From Comamonas sp. (GTDB lineage: Bacteria; Pseudomonadota; Gammaproteobacteria; Burkholderiales; Burkholderiaceae_C): a stretch of 64,000 nucleotides of DNA. A program made the position numbers and the translations under genes. Positions 1 through 7,703 of this stretch are shown piece by piece. Positions within the stretch are counted from its first letter, which is position 1. Each line of letters opens with the position of its first letter. Under the pieces are notes generated by a model. The model ran no database searches. It was given only the letters and a program-made list of their open reading frames with translations, and had not been told where the DNA came from. The DNA lies in contig JADMKK010000008.1 of assembly GCA_015478895.1 (NCBI GenBank), forward strand, positions 62,001 to 126,000. The letters run 5' to 3'.

Positions 1-161
1 ATGCCTGGGCGCGTGGACAGAAGGTGTCGCTGCACGGCTGGTGCTACAGCCTGAAAAATGGTTTGATCACCAACCTGGAGATGACCGTGCCGGGCGTGGG
101 TGGCCTGCACGAGATTCACCAAGAAGCGGTGAAAAAAGTCGCTGAACGCCAGCGCAGTTGA
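1..161 (+). CDS. can: Beta-carbonic anhydrase, C-terminal end (partial)
   Basis: The window opens inside this gene; an open frame read from base 3 gives 52 residues before TGA at 159-161. The tail contains LHGWCYSLKNGLITNLEM, which resembles the last strand and helix of beta-class carbonic anhydrases of the Can/CynT type, where an LHGW(x)Y-(x)n-GL(L/I) segment closes the fold. The zinc-binding Cys/His residues would lie upstream, outside the window, so activity cannot be judged. These enzymes interconvert CO2 and bicarbonate in the cytoplasm. aceK follows 37 bases later on the same strand. The family call rests on the C-terminal segment alone. Confidence 0.75.
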   Translation, partial: AWARGQKVSLHGWCYSLKNGLITNLEMTVPGVGGLHEIHQEAVKKVAERQRS

Positions 162-198
162 TGCGTCTGTCGAGCCTCTAGGAGCGAAAATTACCGCC

Positions 199-2031
199 AT
201 GTTTCCCCAGCGACTGGATGCTCCGCAGGCTTATGACATTGCCCAGGCCATGATGGAGGGCGTCAACCGCCACTATCAGCTGTTTCGGGCCGCCTCACAG
301 GCGGCAAAAAATCGATTTGAGCAGGCTGACTGGGCGGGCCAGCAGCAGGTGCAACGTGAGCGCATTGCGTTTTATGACCAGCGCGTGCAAGAGTGCGTAG
401 CGCGGCTCACCGAAACATTGGCAGCAGACCGTCAGCCCATGGCGGTGTGGCAGCAGGCCAAGCTGTACTACATAGGCTTGATGGTGGGGCATTTGCAGCC
501 AGAGTTGGCAGAGACCTTCTTCAACTCGGTCACCACCAAAATTTTGCACCGCACGTATTTCCACAACGATTTCATCTTTGTGCGTCCGGTGGTCAGCACC
601 GAATACCTGCAAGCGCCTGACGCCCCCGCTTTTCGTGCTTTTTACCCGGCCACGCTTGATGCTTTGGTGCCCACGCTGCACAGCATCGTGGCGCATTTTG
701 GTCTGCAGACGCCGTTTGAAAATCTGGGCCGCGATGTGGCGCTGTTGGCCGCCCGCATCCGCCAGCGCCTGCAGGGGCTGACACTGCGCGCCAACTTTCA
801 GATTCAGGTGCTCAGCAGTCTGTTTTTTCGCAACAAAGGCGCGTACTTGGTGGGCAAGATCATCACCGGCTACACCGAAGTCGCGCTGGCCGTGCCCATC
901 GTGCATGCCAGCCATGGCCGTGGGCTGGTGCTGCATGCCGCCTTGCTGGATGAGGAAGATCTGCACGGCCTGTTCAGCTTTGCACGGGCTTACTTCATGG
1001 TGGACATGGCCGTGCCCAGCGCTTATGTCGAGTTTCTGCACAGCCTGATGCCGCGCAAGCCACGCGGTGAAATCTATAGCGCGCTGGGTTTGGCCAAACA
1101 AGGAAAAACGCTGTTTTACCGCGATTTTCTGCACCACCTGCAAAACAGCAGCGACCAGTTCCGCATTGCTCCAGGTATCAAGGGCATGGTCATGCTGGTG
1201 TTTGACCTGCCCAGCTTTCCCTACGTATTCAAGCTGATCAAGCACAAGTTTCCGGCCCCCAAGGAAACCACCCGCGAAGAGGTGAAAGCCAAATACTGGC
1301 TGGTCAAACAGCACGACCGTGTGGGGCGCATGGCGGACACCATGGAGTACAGCATGGTGGCTTTTCCGCTGGATCGGTTTCGTGCCGATCTGGTGCAGGA
1401 GTTGCAGGCCGAGGCGGGGCCCTATGTCGAAATCAGTGATCGCGACGGCGATGGGCAGCAAGAGCTGATCATTGAGCAGCTTTACATCGAGCGCCGCCTG
1501 CTGCCGCTCAATGTGTTCTTGCAGGAATGCATGGACGCCGGACTCGACAACGCTGCGCCAAGGGCAGCGCTGGAGCGTGCGGTGCTGGAGTATGGCAACG
1601 CCATCAAAGACTTGGTGGCGGCCAATATCTTTCCCGGCGACATGCTCTGGAAAAACTTTGGCGTCACGCGGGGCGGCAAGGTGGTGTTCTACGACTATGA
1701 CGAGATCGAATACCTGAGCGATTGCAACTTCCGCGCCGTGCCCGCACCCCGTAATGAGCAAGAAGAAATGAGTGGCGAAATCTGGTGGCGCGTCGGGCCC
1801 AAGGATGTGTTTCCCGAGACGTTTGAGCCCTTTTTGCTGGCGCACCCGGCTGTGCGTGATGTGTTTATGCGCTACCACGCCGATTTGCTCACGCCCGCGT
1901 TCTGGAAGGGCCACCAGGCGCGCATTGCGCAAGGCCATGTCCACGATGTTTTTCCCTATGCCCGCAGCCGGCGCTTGCTGCCGGATGTGGTGCATGAGGG
2001 CGGTATGTTGAATGGATTGACAACAATTTAA
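199..2031 (+). CDS. aceK: Isocitrate dehydrogenase kinase/phosphatase AceK
   Basis: This 610-residue protein is slightly longer than E. coli AceK (about 580). AceK phosphorylates and dephosphorylates isocitrate dehydrogenase and so sets the split between the TCA cycle and the glyoxylate shunt. The AceK ATP-binding loop is clear (APGIKGMVMLVFDLPSFPY, about residues 320-340), followed by the kinase-like catalytic region PGDMLWKNFGV (about 477-487) and FYDYDEIEYL (about 498-507). The N-terminal half matches the regulatory domain. ATG at 199 follows a weak purine-rich site (GGAGCG). It ends 17 bases before the thiolase gene, so co-transcription is likely. aceA and aceB are not in the window. Confidence 0.95.
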   Translation: MFPQRLDAPQAYDIAQAMMEGVNRHYQLFRAASQAAKNRFEQADWAGQQQVQRERIAFYDQRVQECVARLTETLAADRQPMAVWQQAKLYYIGLMVGHLQPELAETFFNSVTTKILHRTYFHNDFIFVRPVVSTEYLQAPDAPAFRAFYPATLDALVPTLHSIVAHFGLQTPFENLGRDVALLAARIRQRLQGLTLRANFQIQVLSSLFFRNKGAYLVGKIITGYTEVALAVPIVHASHGRGLVLHAALLDEEDLHGLFSFARAYFMVDMAVPSAYVEFLHSLMPRKPRGEIYSALGLAKQGKTLFYRDFLHHLQNSSDQFRIAPGIKGMVMLVFDLPSFPYVFKLIKHKFPAPKETTREEVKAKYWLVKQHDRVGRMADTMEYSMVAFPLDRFRADLVQELQAEAGPYVEISDRDGDGQQELIIEQLYIERRLLPLNVFLQECMDAGLDNAAPRAALERAVLEYGNAIKDLVAANIFPGDMLWKNFGVTRGGKVVFYDYDEIEYLSDCNFRAVPAPRNEQEEMSGEIWWRVGPKDVFPETFEPFLLAHPAVRDVFMRYHADLLTPAFWKGHQARIAQGHVHDVFPYARSRRLLPDVVHEGGMLNGLTTI

Positions 2032-2048
2032 ACCACAAGGAGACCTGT

Positions 2049-3239
2049 ATGACACAACACCAAGACCCCGTAGTGATCGTGAGCGCAGCACGCACGCCCA
2101 TGGGCGCTTTTCAGGGCGACTTTGCCGATCTGGCCGCGCATGATCTGGGTGGTGCAGCGATCAAGGCCGCCGTCGAGCGCGCCGGCATTGCGCCCGAGAA
2201 GGTGGAAGAAGTGCTGTTTGGCAACTGCCTGATGGCCGGCCAAGGCCAGGCGCCTGCACGCCAGGCGGGTTTCAAAGGCGGACTACCGCAAAGCACGGGC
2301 GCGGTCACTTTGTCCAAAATGTGCGGCGCGGGCATGGAAGCGACCATCCTGGCCCACGACCAGCTGATCGCAGGCAGCCGCGAAGTGATGATTGCAGGCG
2401 GCATGGAAAGCATGACCAATGCCCCGTATCTGCTGAAAAAAGGCCGCGCTGGCTACCGCATGGGCCACGACAAGGTCTACGACCACATGATGCTCGATGG
2501 TCTGGAAGACGCCTATGAAGAAGGCCGCTCCATGGGCACGTTTGGCGAAGACTGCGCTGCCAAATACAGCTTCACGCGCGAGCAGCAAGACGCTTTCGCC
2601 ATTGCCAGCGTGCAGCGCGCACAGGCCGCTGCGCAAAGCGGTGCATTTGACAAAGAAATCACCCCCGTCACCGTCAAAACCCGCAAGGGCGAAGTGACCG
2701 TGAGCGTGGACGAAGGCCCGGCCAAAGCCAAGCTGGACAAGATCAGCAGCCTGCGCTCAGCCTTCAAGAAAGACGGCACGATCACTGCTGCTTCCAGCTC
2801 CAGCATCAACGACGGTGCCGCTGCCATGGTGCTGATGCGCGAGTCCACTGCCAAAGCACTGGGTTGCAAGCCACTGGCCAAGATCGTCGCCCACGGCACC
2901 CACGCCCAAGCGCCCGAATGGTTCACCACCGCCCCCGTCGGCGCCGTGCAAAAAGCGCTGAAAAAAGCTGGCTGGAGCGTTGAAGACGTGGATCTGTGGG
3001 AAGTGAACGAAGCCTTTGCCGTGGTGCCCATGGCGCTGATGGCCGAGCTGAATGTGCCCCACAACAAGGTCAACGTGCACGGTGGCGCTTGCGCCCTGGG
3101 CCACCCCATCGGTGCCAGCGGCGCGCGCATCCTCGTCACGCTGATTCATGCCCTGCAAACGCACGGCAAGAAAAAGGGCGTGGCGACGCTGTGCATTGGC
3201 GGCGGCGAAGGCACAGCCATGGCGATTGAGTTGATGTAA
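2049..3239 (+). CDS. Acetyl-CoA C-acetyltransferase (thiolase)
   Basis: A 396-residue thiolase that condenses two acetyl-CoA to acetoacetyl-CoA or runs the reverse, thiolytic step. The catalytic triad is complete: nucleophile Cys92 in SKMCGAGMEA, His352 in ALGHPIGASG and the proton-transfer Cys382 in CIGGGEG; NEAFA is also present. The length and the C-terminal GGGEG favour the biosynthetic/short-chain acetyltransferase group (AtoB/PhaA type) over FadA, but substrate length cannot be read with certainty. The start is set by AAGGAGACCTGT just before ATG. A perfect hairpin follows the stop, then a broken SDR gene and an acyl-CoA dehydrogenase, which suggests a fatty acyl or branched-chain catabolic setting. 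Confidence 0.9.
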   Translation: MTQHQDPVVIVSAARTPMGAFQGDFADLAAHDLGGAAIKAAVERAGIAPEKVEEVLFGNCLMAGQGQAPARQAGFKGGLPQSTGAVTLSKMCGAGMEATILAHDQLIAGSREVMIAGGMESMTNAPYLLKKGRAGYRMGHDKVYDHMMLDGLEDAYEEGRSMGTFGEDCAAKYSFTREQQDAFAIASVQRAQAAAQSGAFDKEITPVTVKTRKGEVTVSVDEGPAKAKLDKISSLRSAFKKDGTITAASSSSINDGAAAMVLMRESTAKALGCKPLAKIVAHGTHAQAPEWFTTAPVGAVQKALKKAGWSVEDVDLWEVNEAFAVVPMALMAELNVPHNKVNVHGGACALGHPIGASGARILVTLIHALQTHGKKKGVATLCIGGGEGTAMAIELM

Positions 3240-3249
3240 AAAAAGAGAA

Positions 3250-3282
3250 GCAACCAGCCCTTGCTGGACAAGGGCTGGTTGC
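3250..3282 (+). repeat. Class B hairpin repeat (copy B1), terminator-like
   Basis: A perfect 13-bp stem (3250-3262 with 3270-3282) around a 7-base loop starts 10 bases after the thiolase stop. The core AGCCCTT-loop-AAGGGCT is the core of the class B repeat, and the loop GCTGGAC nearly equals the loop of the copy at 35571 read on the other strand. A run of A just upstream would be a T-run on the minus strand; the plus strand lacks a good T-tract, so terminator activity for the thiolase gene is uncertain. Confidence 0.75.
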
Positions 3283-3314
3283 CTAAAAAGCTTCAAAAAC
3301 TGGAGGGCGATTCC

Positions 3315-3490
3315 ATGGCTGTGGTCTTGGTAATTGGTGCTTCACGCGGCATTGGGCGTGGCTTGGTACAAGCGCAAAGATCAGCGTGGAAACTTGCGTG
3401 CAAGGCATGCTGCAAACCGTGGGTAACTTGAAGCCGCAAGACGCGGGCCGCCTGCTGCGCTATGACGGGCTGCGTTGGGAAAGCTGGTAA
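3315..3490 (+). pseudogene. Remnant of a short-chain dehydrogenase/reductase gene
   Basis: Two pieces of an SDR of the CsgA-like group survive. From ATG at 3315 the frame reads MAVVLVIGASRGIGRGLVQ, the classical N-terminal Rossmann strand with its Gly-rich NAD(P) motif. After about 20 residues the reading shifts, and another frame, from about 3374 to TAA at 3490, reads ISVETCVQGMLQTVGNL followed by GRLLRYDGLRWESW. This resembles the usual SDR C-terminus (SV-x-GM ... G-L-x-W). The roughly 170 central residues with the Ser-Tyr-Lys site are missing, so an internal deletion with a frame change is the simplest reading. The fragment cannot be catalytic. A 12-base tandem duplication (AGCTGGTAATTC twice, 3482-3505) overlaps its end. 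Confidence 0.8.
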
Positions 3491-3531
3491 TTCAGCTGGT
3501 AATTCGAGCCGACAAAAACATCTAAATAAAT

Positions 3532-3607
3532 AGCTGCCTGCCCTTGTTAACAAAGTACTTCAAAGTGTTTTGCATATGAAAACAAGCAAACACAAGGGTA
3601 AGCAGCT
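3532..3607 (+). repeat. Class A nested hairpin repeat (copy A1)
   Basis: Outer arms AGCTGCCTGCCCTTGT (3532-3547) and ACAAGGGTAAGCAGCT (3592-3607) pair with one mismatch and enclose about 44 bases carrying a weaker inner pairing (CTTCA ... TGAAA). The inner right side, GAAAACAAGCAAACACAAGG, closely matches the same part of the copy at 47714. It lies just upstream of the acyl-CoA dehydrogenase gene, whose Shine-Dalgarno site (AGGAGA at 3623) is outside the repeat. Confidence 0.8.
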
Positions 3608-3635
3608 CACTTTTTAAAAATGCAGGAGACAAACC

Positions 3636-4766
3636 ATGTTGCTGAGTGAAGACCAAACCATGATCCGCGATGCCTTGCGCAGCTTTGTGCAGGAGCAAAT
3701 CACGCCGCATGCCGCGCGCTGGGACAAAGAGCACCACTTTCCCAAAGATGTACACCAAGGCTTGGCCGCGCTGGGTTGCTATGGCATTTGCGTGCCCGAG
3801 GAATACGGCGGCGCGGCGCTGGACTATGTGAGTCTGGCGCTGGTGCTGGAAGAAATTGCCGCTGGCGACGGCGGCACCAGCACCGTGATCAGCGTGACCA
3901 ATTGCCCGGTCAACGCCATCCTTATGCGTTACGGCAGCGACGCGCAAAAGCAGCAGTGGCTCACACCGCTGGCCAAGGGAGAAATGCTGGGCGCTTTCTG
4001 TTTGACGGAGCCGCATGTGGGCAGCGATGCCTCCGCGCTGCGCACCACGGCCACCAAGGACGGCAATGATTACGTCATCAACGGAGTCAAGCAGTTCATC
4101 ACCAGCGGCAAGAACGGTGATGTGGCCATCGTCATTGCGGTGACCGACAAGGCAGCAGGCAAAAAGGGCATGAGCGCGTTTCTGGTGCCCACCTCCAACC
4201 CCGGTTATATCGTTGCGCGTCTGGAAGAGAAATTAGGCCAGCACAGCAGCGATACGGCACAGATCAACCTGGAAAACTGCCGCATTCCTGCCGCCAACCT
4301 GATTGGCGCGGAAGGCGAGGGCTACAAGATTGCGCTGAGCGCGCTGGAAGGTGGGCGCATCGGCATTGCCGCCCAAAGCGTGGGCATGGCACGTGCAGCG
4401 TTTGAATGCGCGCTGCAATACAGCAAAGAGCGTGAGAGTTTTGGTCAGCCTATCTTCCATCACCAGGCCGTGGGCTTCAGACTGGCCGATTGCGCTACGC
4501 AGATTGAGGCGGCACGCCAGCTGATCTGGCATGCCGCCAGCTTGCGCGATGCGGGCTTGCCTTGCCTGAAAGAAGCCGCCATGGCCAAGCTGTTTGCCAG
4601 CGAAATGGCCGAGCGCGTATGCAGCGCTGCCATCCAGACGCTGGGTGGCTACGGTGTTGTCAATGACTTCCCCGTGGAGCGCATTTACCGCGACGTGCGT
4701 GTGTGCCAGATTTATGAAGGCACGAGCGACGTGCAAAAAATCATCATCCAGCGGGCGTTGGCGTAA
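3636..4766 (+). CDS. Acyl-CoA dehydrogenase
   Basis: A 376-residue FAD flavoenzyme that oxidises an acyl-CoA to the 2-enoyl-CoA and passes electrons to ETF. The family landmarks are in order: an all-alpha N-terminus, the flavin/substrate segment AFCLTEPHVGSDASAL (about 125-140), ITSGKNGDV, the middle beta domain, and the C-terminal YEGTSDVQ with the catalytic Glu at 361 in the position used by short-chain and butyryl-CoA dehydrogenases. The length is typical. ATG follows CAGGAGACAAACC. Chain-length specificity cannot be decided from sequence alone. The upstream neighbours are a thiolase and a decayed SDR, so this may once have been a complete oxidation cassette. Confidence 0.92.
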   Translation: MLLSEDQTMIRDALRSFVQEQITPHAARWDKEHHFPKDVHQGLAALGCYGICVPEEYGGAALDYVSLALVLEEIAAGDGGTSTVISVTNCPVNAILMRYGSDAQKQQWLTPLAKGEMLGAFCLTEPHVGSDASALRTTATKDGNDYVINGVKQFITSGKNGDVAIVIAVTDKAAGKKGMSAFLVPTSNPGYIVARLEEKLGQHSSDTAQINLENCRIPAANLIGAEGEGYKIALSALEGGRIGIAAQSVGMARAAFECALQYSKERESFGQPIFHHQAVGFRLADCATQIEAARQLIWHAASLRDAGLPCLKEAAMAKLFASEMAERVCSAAIQTLGGYGVVNDFPVERIYRDVRVCQIYEGTSDVQKIIIQRALA

Positions 4767-4784
4767 GGGCGAGCAAGGTCTGGG

Positions 4785-5324
4785 TCAGACGTCGTCAAGG
4801 TCAATCGTGAAACCTTGGTACTGGCGTGGCACGGGGCGTGCCAGTACCAGCTGCAACTCGGCCATGCGCTGTTTCACAAACAGTGCCGGTACGGCGAAAG
4901 CATGGGCCAATTCCTCCACATCACGCGCTTGCATGGTGTGAATGGCGTACTGCAAGGCTGGCTCAGGCATGAGCAGGCGCAACGCAAAGTCGTTGGCCTC
5001 GGTCATGTGGCGCTGGGTGAAATCCAGTCGAAAGTCCTGGCTGATGTGAATCGCCTGCGCCATTCCCGGGCGCAGATGGTGCAGCGCCACGTGCGCCAGT
5101 GCGTGGGCCACCACATAGCGCTGGTGGACATGGGGCAATGACTGGCTCAAACGAATCTGGGCTTGGTTGCTGGCACTGATCCTCAGTAGCGCGCAAGCTT
5201 CTAAGCTGGGCTCCAACAGCAGGCGCACGCCCATTTTTTTCACGATGTGCGCCACATTCACGGGAACGGTTTGGTCCCAGTGCAGTTTGAGAATACCTTC
5301 TGCCAAAAGTGCCATACGCGGCAT
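4785..5324 (-). CDS. ImmA/IrrE-like (DUF955) protein lacking the catalytic Glu
   Basis: About 179 residues from ATG at 5324 (alternative ATG at 5315; neither has a strong ribosome site). The fold signature of ImmA/IrrE metallopeptidases is present: an N-terminal segment with VKKMGVRLL, a helix [10 protein letters not shown], and [12 protein letters not shown] about 30 residues later. The zinc motif HExxH reads H74-A-L-A-H78: both histidines remain but the general-base Glu is Ala (GCA codon), while Glu109 of the EAN motif is kept. Peptidase activity is therefore doubtful. No cognate XRE regulator gene sits beside it. It is convergent with the acyl-CoA dehydrogenase gene and divergent from msrP. 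Confidence 0.7.
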   Translation of the reverse strand: MPRMALLAEGILKLHWDQTVPVNVAHIVKKMGVRLLLEPSLEACALLRISASNQAQIRLSQSLPHVHQRYVVAHALAHVALHHLRPGMAQAIHISQDFRLDFTQRHMTEANDFALRLLMPEPALQYAIHTMQARDVEELAHAFAVPALFVKQRMAELQLVLARPVPRQYQGFTIDLDDV

Positions 5325-5408
5325 TATCACCGTGCAGGCGGTGCAATATGTGAGCATAAAGGGGTGTCGCGAGCATTCCCGCACCCTGTGCTGCAACGGA
5401 GACCTTGT

Positions 5409-6371
5409 ATGAACATCAAAGCCAGTGAAATCACTTCCCCTGAAAGCTATGCCGGGCGCAGGCAATGGCTGCAGTGGGCCGCCAGCGGCGTTGCGGGTGC
5501 CGCTCTGGCAACCTGGGCGCAACGCGATGCGCTGGCTAACGCCCCCTCTTCAGCGTGGCCAGCATTGAACCACAGCACGTCCAAGGTGGCTGGGGCCATC
5601 AGCATTGAGGCAGTCACACCCGCCAAGCATGTGACGAGCTACAACAACTTCTACGAGTTTGGTATGGGCAAAGATGATCCGGAGCGTTATGCGCAGCAAT
5701 TGCCTGTTGATCCGTGGTCGGTGGAGGTGGAAGGACTGGTGCACAAGCCAGGTCGATGGGCTTTGGAAAATTTGCTCAAACTCAGCCCGATGGAAGAGCG
5801 CATCTACCGGTTGCGCTGTGTAGAGGGTTGGAGCATGGTGATTCCGTGGGTTGGCTACTCGCTGGCAGAGCTGCTGCGCCGGGTCGAACCAATGGGTAGC
5901 GCCAAATTTGTTGAGTTCGTGACCGTGGCCGATGTGCAGCACATGCGCGGACTGAAGAGCGGGGTGTTGAGTTGGCCTTACACCGAGGGCTTGCGATTGG
6001 ATGAAGCCATGCACCCGCTGACCTTGCTGGCGTTTGGCATGTATGGGCACACCTTGCCCAAGCAAAACGGCGCGCCACTGCGCTTGGTGGTGCCGTGGAA
6101 ATATGGTTTCAAAAGTGCCAAGAGCATTGTCAAAATTCGCCTGGTCGAAGCCATGCCGCAAAGCGCGTGGATGAAGTCAGCGCCGCATGAATATGGCTTT
6201 TACTCCAATGTGAACCCGGATGTGCCGCACCGCCGCTGGAGCCAAGCCACGGAGCGGCGCATTGGTGAGGGCGGTTTGCTGGCACCGAAGCGCAAAACAG
6301 AGCGCTTCAATGGATATGCCGAGCAAGTCGGGCAGCTTTATGCAGGCATGGATCTGCAGCGCAATTTCTGA
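5409..6371 (+). CDS. msrP: Protein-methionine-sulfoxide reductase catalytic subunit MsrP
   Basis: This 320-residue periplasmic molybdoenzyme (YedY) repairs oxidised methionines in envelope proteins. A twin-arginine signal, [18 protein letters not shown] (residues 16-33), directs export through Tat, whose tatABC genes are at 53.9-55.6 kb. The molybdenum-binding Cys is Cys137 in [10 protein letters not shown]. Also present are the oxidoreductase-fold segments [10 protein letters not shown] and ATERRIG near the end. I start it at ATG 5409 (upstream GGAGACCTTGT) because the signal peptide begins there; upstream in-frame starts would add an unrelated arm. Its stop overlaps the msrQ start (TGATG), showing translational coupling. 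Confidence 0.95.
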   Translation: MNIKASEITSPESYAGRRQWLQWAASGVAGAALATWAQRDALANAPSSAWPALNHSTSKVAGAISIEAVTPAKHVTSYNNFYEFGMGKDDPERYAQQLPVDPWSVEVEGLVHKPGRWALENLLKLSPMEERIYRLRCVEGWSMVIPWVGYSLAELLRRVEPMGSAKFVEFVTVADVQHMRGLKSGVLSWPYTEGLRLDEAMHPLTLLAFGMYGHTLPKQNGAPLRLVVPWKYGFKSAKSIVKIRLVEAMPQSAWMKSAPHEYGFYSNVNPDVPHRRWSQATERRIGEGGLLAPKRKTERFNGYAEQVGQLYAGMDLQRNF

Positions 6372-7012
6372 TGGGGTCAGAACGCCACCGTAGGAGTTGG
6401 CCGCAGGCACTCTTGAAACCATTGATCTGGCTGCTGTGTTTGGCGCCAGCGGTGTATTTGCTGCTTCAAATTTTGAGCGATGCACTGGGCGCCAACCCCG
6501 TGGAGGCGCTGATCCGCGCCACCGGGGATTGGACACTGCGCGGCCTGTGCCTAGTGCTGGCGCTGACCCCCATGCAGGTAAGTCTAGGCTGGTCGGTGCT
6601 GGCAAGAGTGCGGCGTCTACTGGGGCTCTTCACCTTTTTTTATGCAGGGCTGCACGTGCTGACCTACGCGTGGCTAGAAATGGCGTGGTCGTGGCGAGAG
6701 ATTGGGGAAGATGTGCTGCAACGCTGGTTTATTGTGGTCGGCGTTGGCGCTTTTTTCGTTTTGTTGTCACTGGCTATCAGTTCACACCATGCCGTCCTGC
6801 GTAGCTTAGGCGGCAAAAACTGGAAGCGCTTACACCAGAGTGTGCATGTGGCCGCCTGGCTGGCGCTGCTGCATTTCTTTTGGATGCGCAGCGGGAAGAG
6901 TGATTTTGCGGAGGTGGCCGTGTATGCCGCCATCATTGCCTTCCTGCAGGCATGGCGCGTGGTACGCCGTATCCGGAATAACCGCCGAAAAACCAGGGCG
7001 CAGAACGCATAG
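6371..7012 (+). CDS. msrQ: Heme-binding membrane subunit MsrQ
   Basis: This 213-residue inner-membrane b-type heme protein (YedZ, ferric-reductase-like fold) feeds electrons from the respiratory chain to MsrP. Several hydrophobic helices are visible, including LLCLAPAVYLLLQIL near the N-terminus, LFTFFYAGLHVLTY and SVHVAAWLALLHFFWM. Histidines in GLHVL, SSHHAV and QSVHV are candidate heme ligands. The ATG overlaps the msrP stop by one base. The gene is followed 47 bases later by the convergent end of lptM, with no obvious terminator between them. Confidence 0.93.
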   Translation: MGSERHRRSWPQALLKPLIWLLCLAPAVYLLLQILSDALGANPVEALIRATGDWTLRGLCLVLALTPMQVSLGWSVLARVRRLLGLFTFFYAGLHVLTYAWLEMAWSWREIGEDVLQRWFIVVGVGAFFVLLSLAISSHHAVLRSLGGKNWKRLHQSVHVAAWLALLHFFWMRSGKSDFAEVAVYAAIIAFLQAWRVVRRIRNNRRKTRAQNA

Positions 7013-7059
7013 CAAGGCCTTAAAGCGTCCCGGCGCTATCTGGATCGCAACGGCGTGAT

Positions 7060-7278
7060 TTAACGCTGTGGAGCAGGCGCTGCGGGCGCTATTGGAGCTA
7101 TGGGAGCACTGCCTCGCGAAGGGAGTGCAGGAAAAACACTATCCGGTAACGAAGCCCGGTCTTGGGCCGCACGTTCTGTCGGCAAATAGAGATCACCGCG
7201 CTGGCCGCAAGCCCCCAGCGCTGCCGTACAAACGGCAAGGGCAAAGCACCTGACTAGAATTTGGGAAGCATTCAACAT
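7060..7278 (-). CDS. lptM: Small lipoprotein LptM (YifL-like)
   Basis: A 72-residue lipoprotein: a short hydrophobic signal peptide ends in the lipobox LGAC with the acylated Cys24, followed at once by GQRGDLYLP, the LptM hallmark (usually GQKGPLYLP). LptM helps LptD mature in the outer-membrane lipopolysaccharide translocon. The rest is a low-complexity Ala/Pro tail ([14 protein letters not shown]). In many proteobacteria lptM is followed by lysA; here it runs instead towards the convergent msrQ gene and lysA is absent. Its start codon lies next to or overlaps the divergent cyaY start at a CATG sequence. No clear Shine-Dalgarno site is visible. Confidence 0.85.
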   Translation of the reverse strand: MLNASQILVRCFALAVCTAALGACGQRGDLYLPTERAAQDRASLPDSVFPALPSRGSAPIAPIAPAAPAPQR

Positions 7279-7291
7279 GAGTGGGATTGTA

Positions 7292-7630
7292 ATGACCGAC
7301 CTGGAATATTTAGATAAGGCTGAACAATTGCTATTGGCAGTGGAGCAAGCCTGTGACCGCCTCAATGATGAAACCGATGCTGATATCGACGCGCAGCGTG
7401 TGGGCGGCATGGTGACTTTGGTGTTCGCCAACCGTTCACAAATTGTGGTTAACCAGCAAAGGCCTCTGCATGAGATCTGGATGGCGGCCAAGGCCGGTGG
7501 CTTTCACTATAAATTTGATGGTGAAAAGTGGCTAGACACCAAGGGAAGCGGCGAGTTCTTTGCAAACTTGACAAGTTACGCGAGCCAACAAGCTGGCATC
7601 GCACTGACTTTCACTGCCGCCATGCAATAA
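7292..7630 (+). CDS. cyaY: Iron-sulfur cluster assembly protein CyaY (frataxin)
   Basis: Bacterial frataxin, an iron-binding regulator of Isc cluster assembly. The acidic first helix ([20 protein letters not shown], rich in Asp/Glu) and the sheet with [31 protein letters not shown] and [11 protein letters not shown] are diagnostic. I favour ATG 7292 (112 residues) because family members begin with MTDLEYL and GTGGGATTGTA precedes it. The in-frame ATG at 7277 would overlap the divergent lptM start codon. Either way the two divergent genes have almost no space between them, so promoter elements must lie inside coding sequence. A shared terminator follows. Confidence 0.93.
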   Translation: MTDLEYLDKAEQLLLAVEQACDRLNDETDADIDAQRVGGMVTLVFANRSQIVVNQQRPLHEIWMAAKAGGFHYKFDGEKWLDTKGSGEFFANLTSYASQQAGIALTFTAAMQ

Positions 7631-7667
7631 ACGCTTGCCGTGCTATCCGGCTTAGGTCGGTAAAGAT

Positions 7668-7703
7668 AAAAAAAGCCCGGGGCGTAAGCCACGGGCTTTT
7701 TTC
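7668..7703. terminator. Bidirectional Rho-independent terminator (cyaY/ponA)
   Basis: AAAAAAAGCCCG (7668-7679) pairs with CGGGCTTTTTT (7692-7702), with a small inner GGC/GCC stem around GTAA. An A-run on one side and a T-run on the other let it serve both convergent genes; it abuts the ponA stop codon. Confidence 0.9.

Noticed and set aside
295-2091. A 598-codon minus-strand frame opposite aceK
   Set aside because: AceK is clear on the plus strand; the antisense product has no family features and would overlap the thiolase start.
5247-5408. A 54-residue N-terminal extension of MsrP
   Set aside because: The twin-arginine signal must be close to the N-terminus, and ATG 5409 has a good ribosome site.
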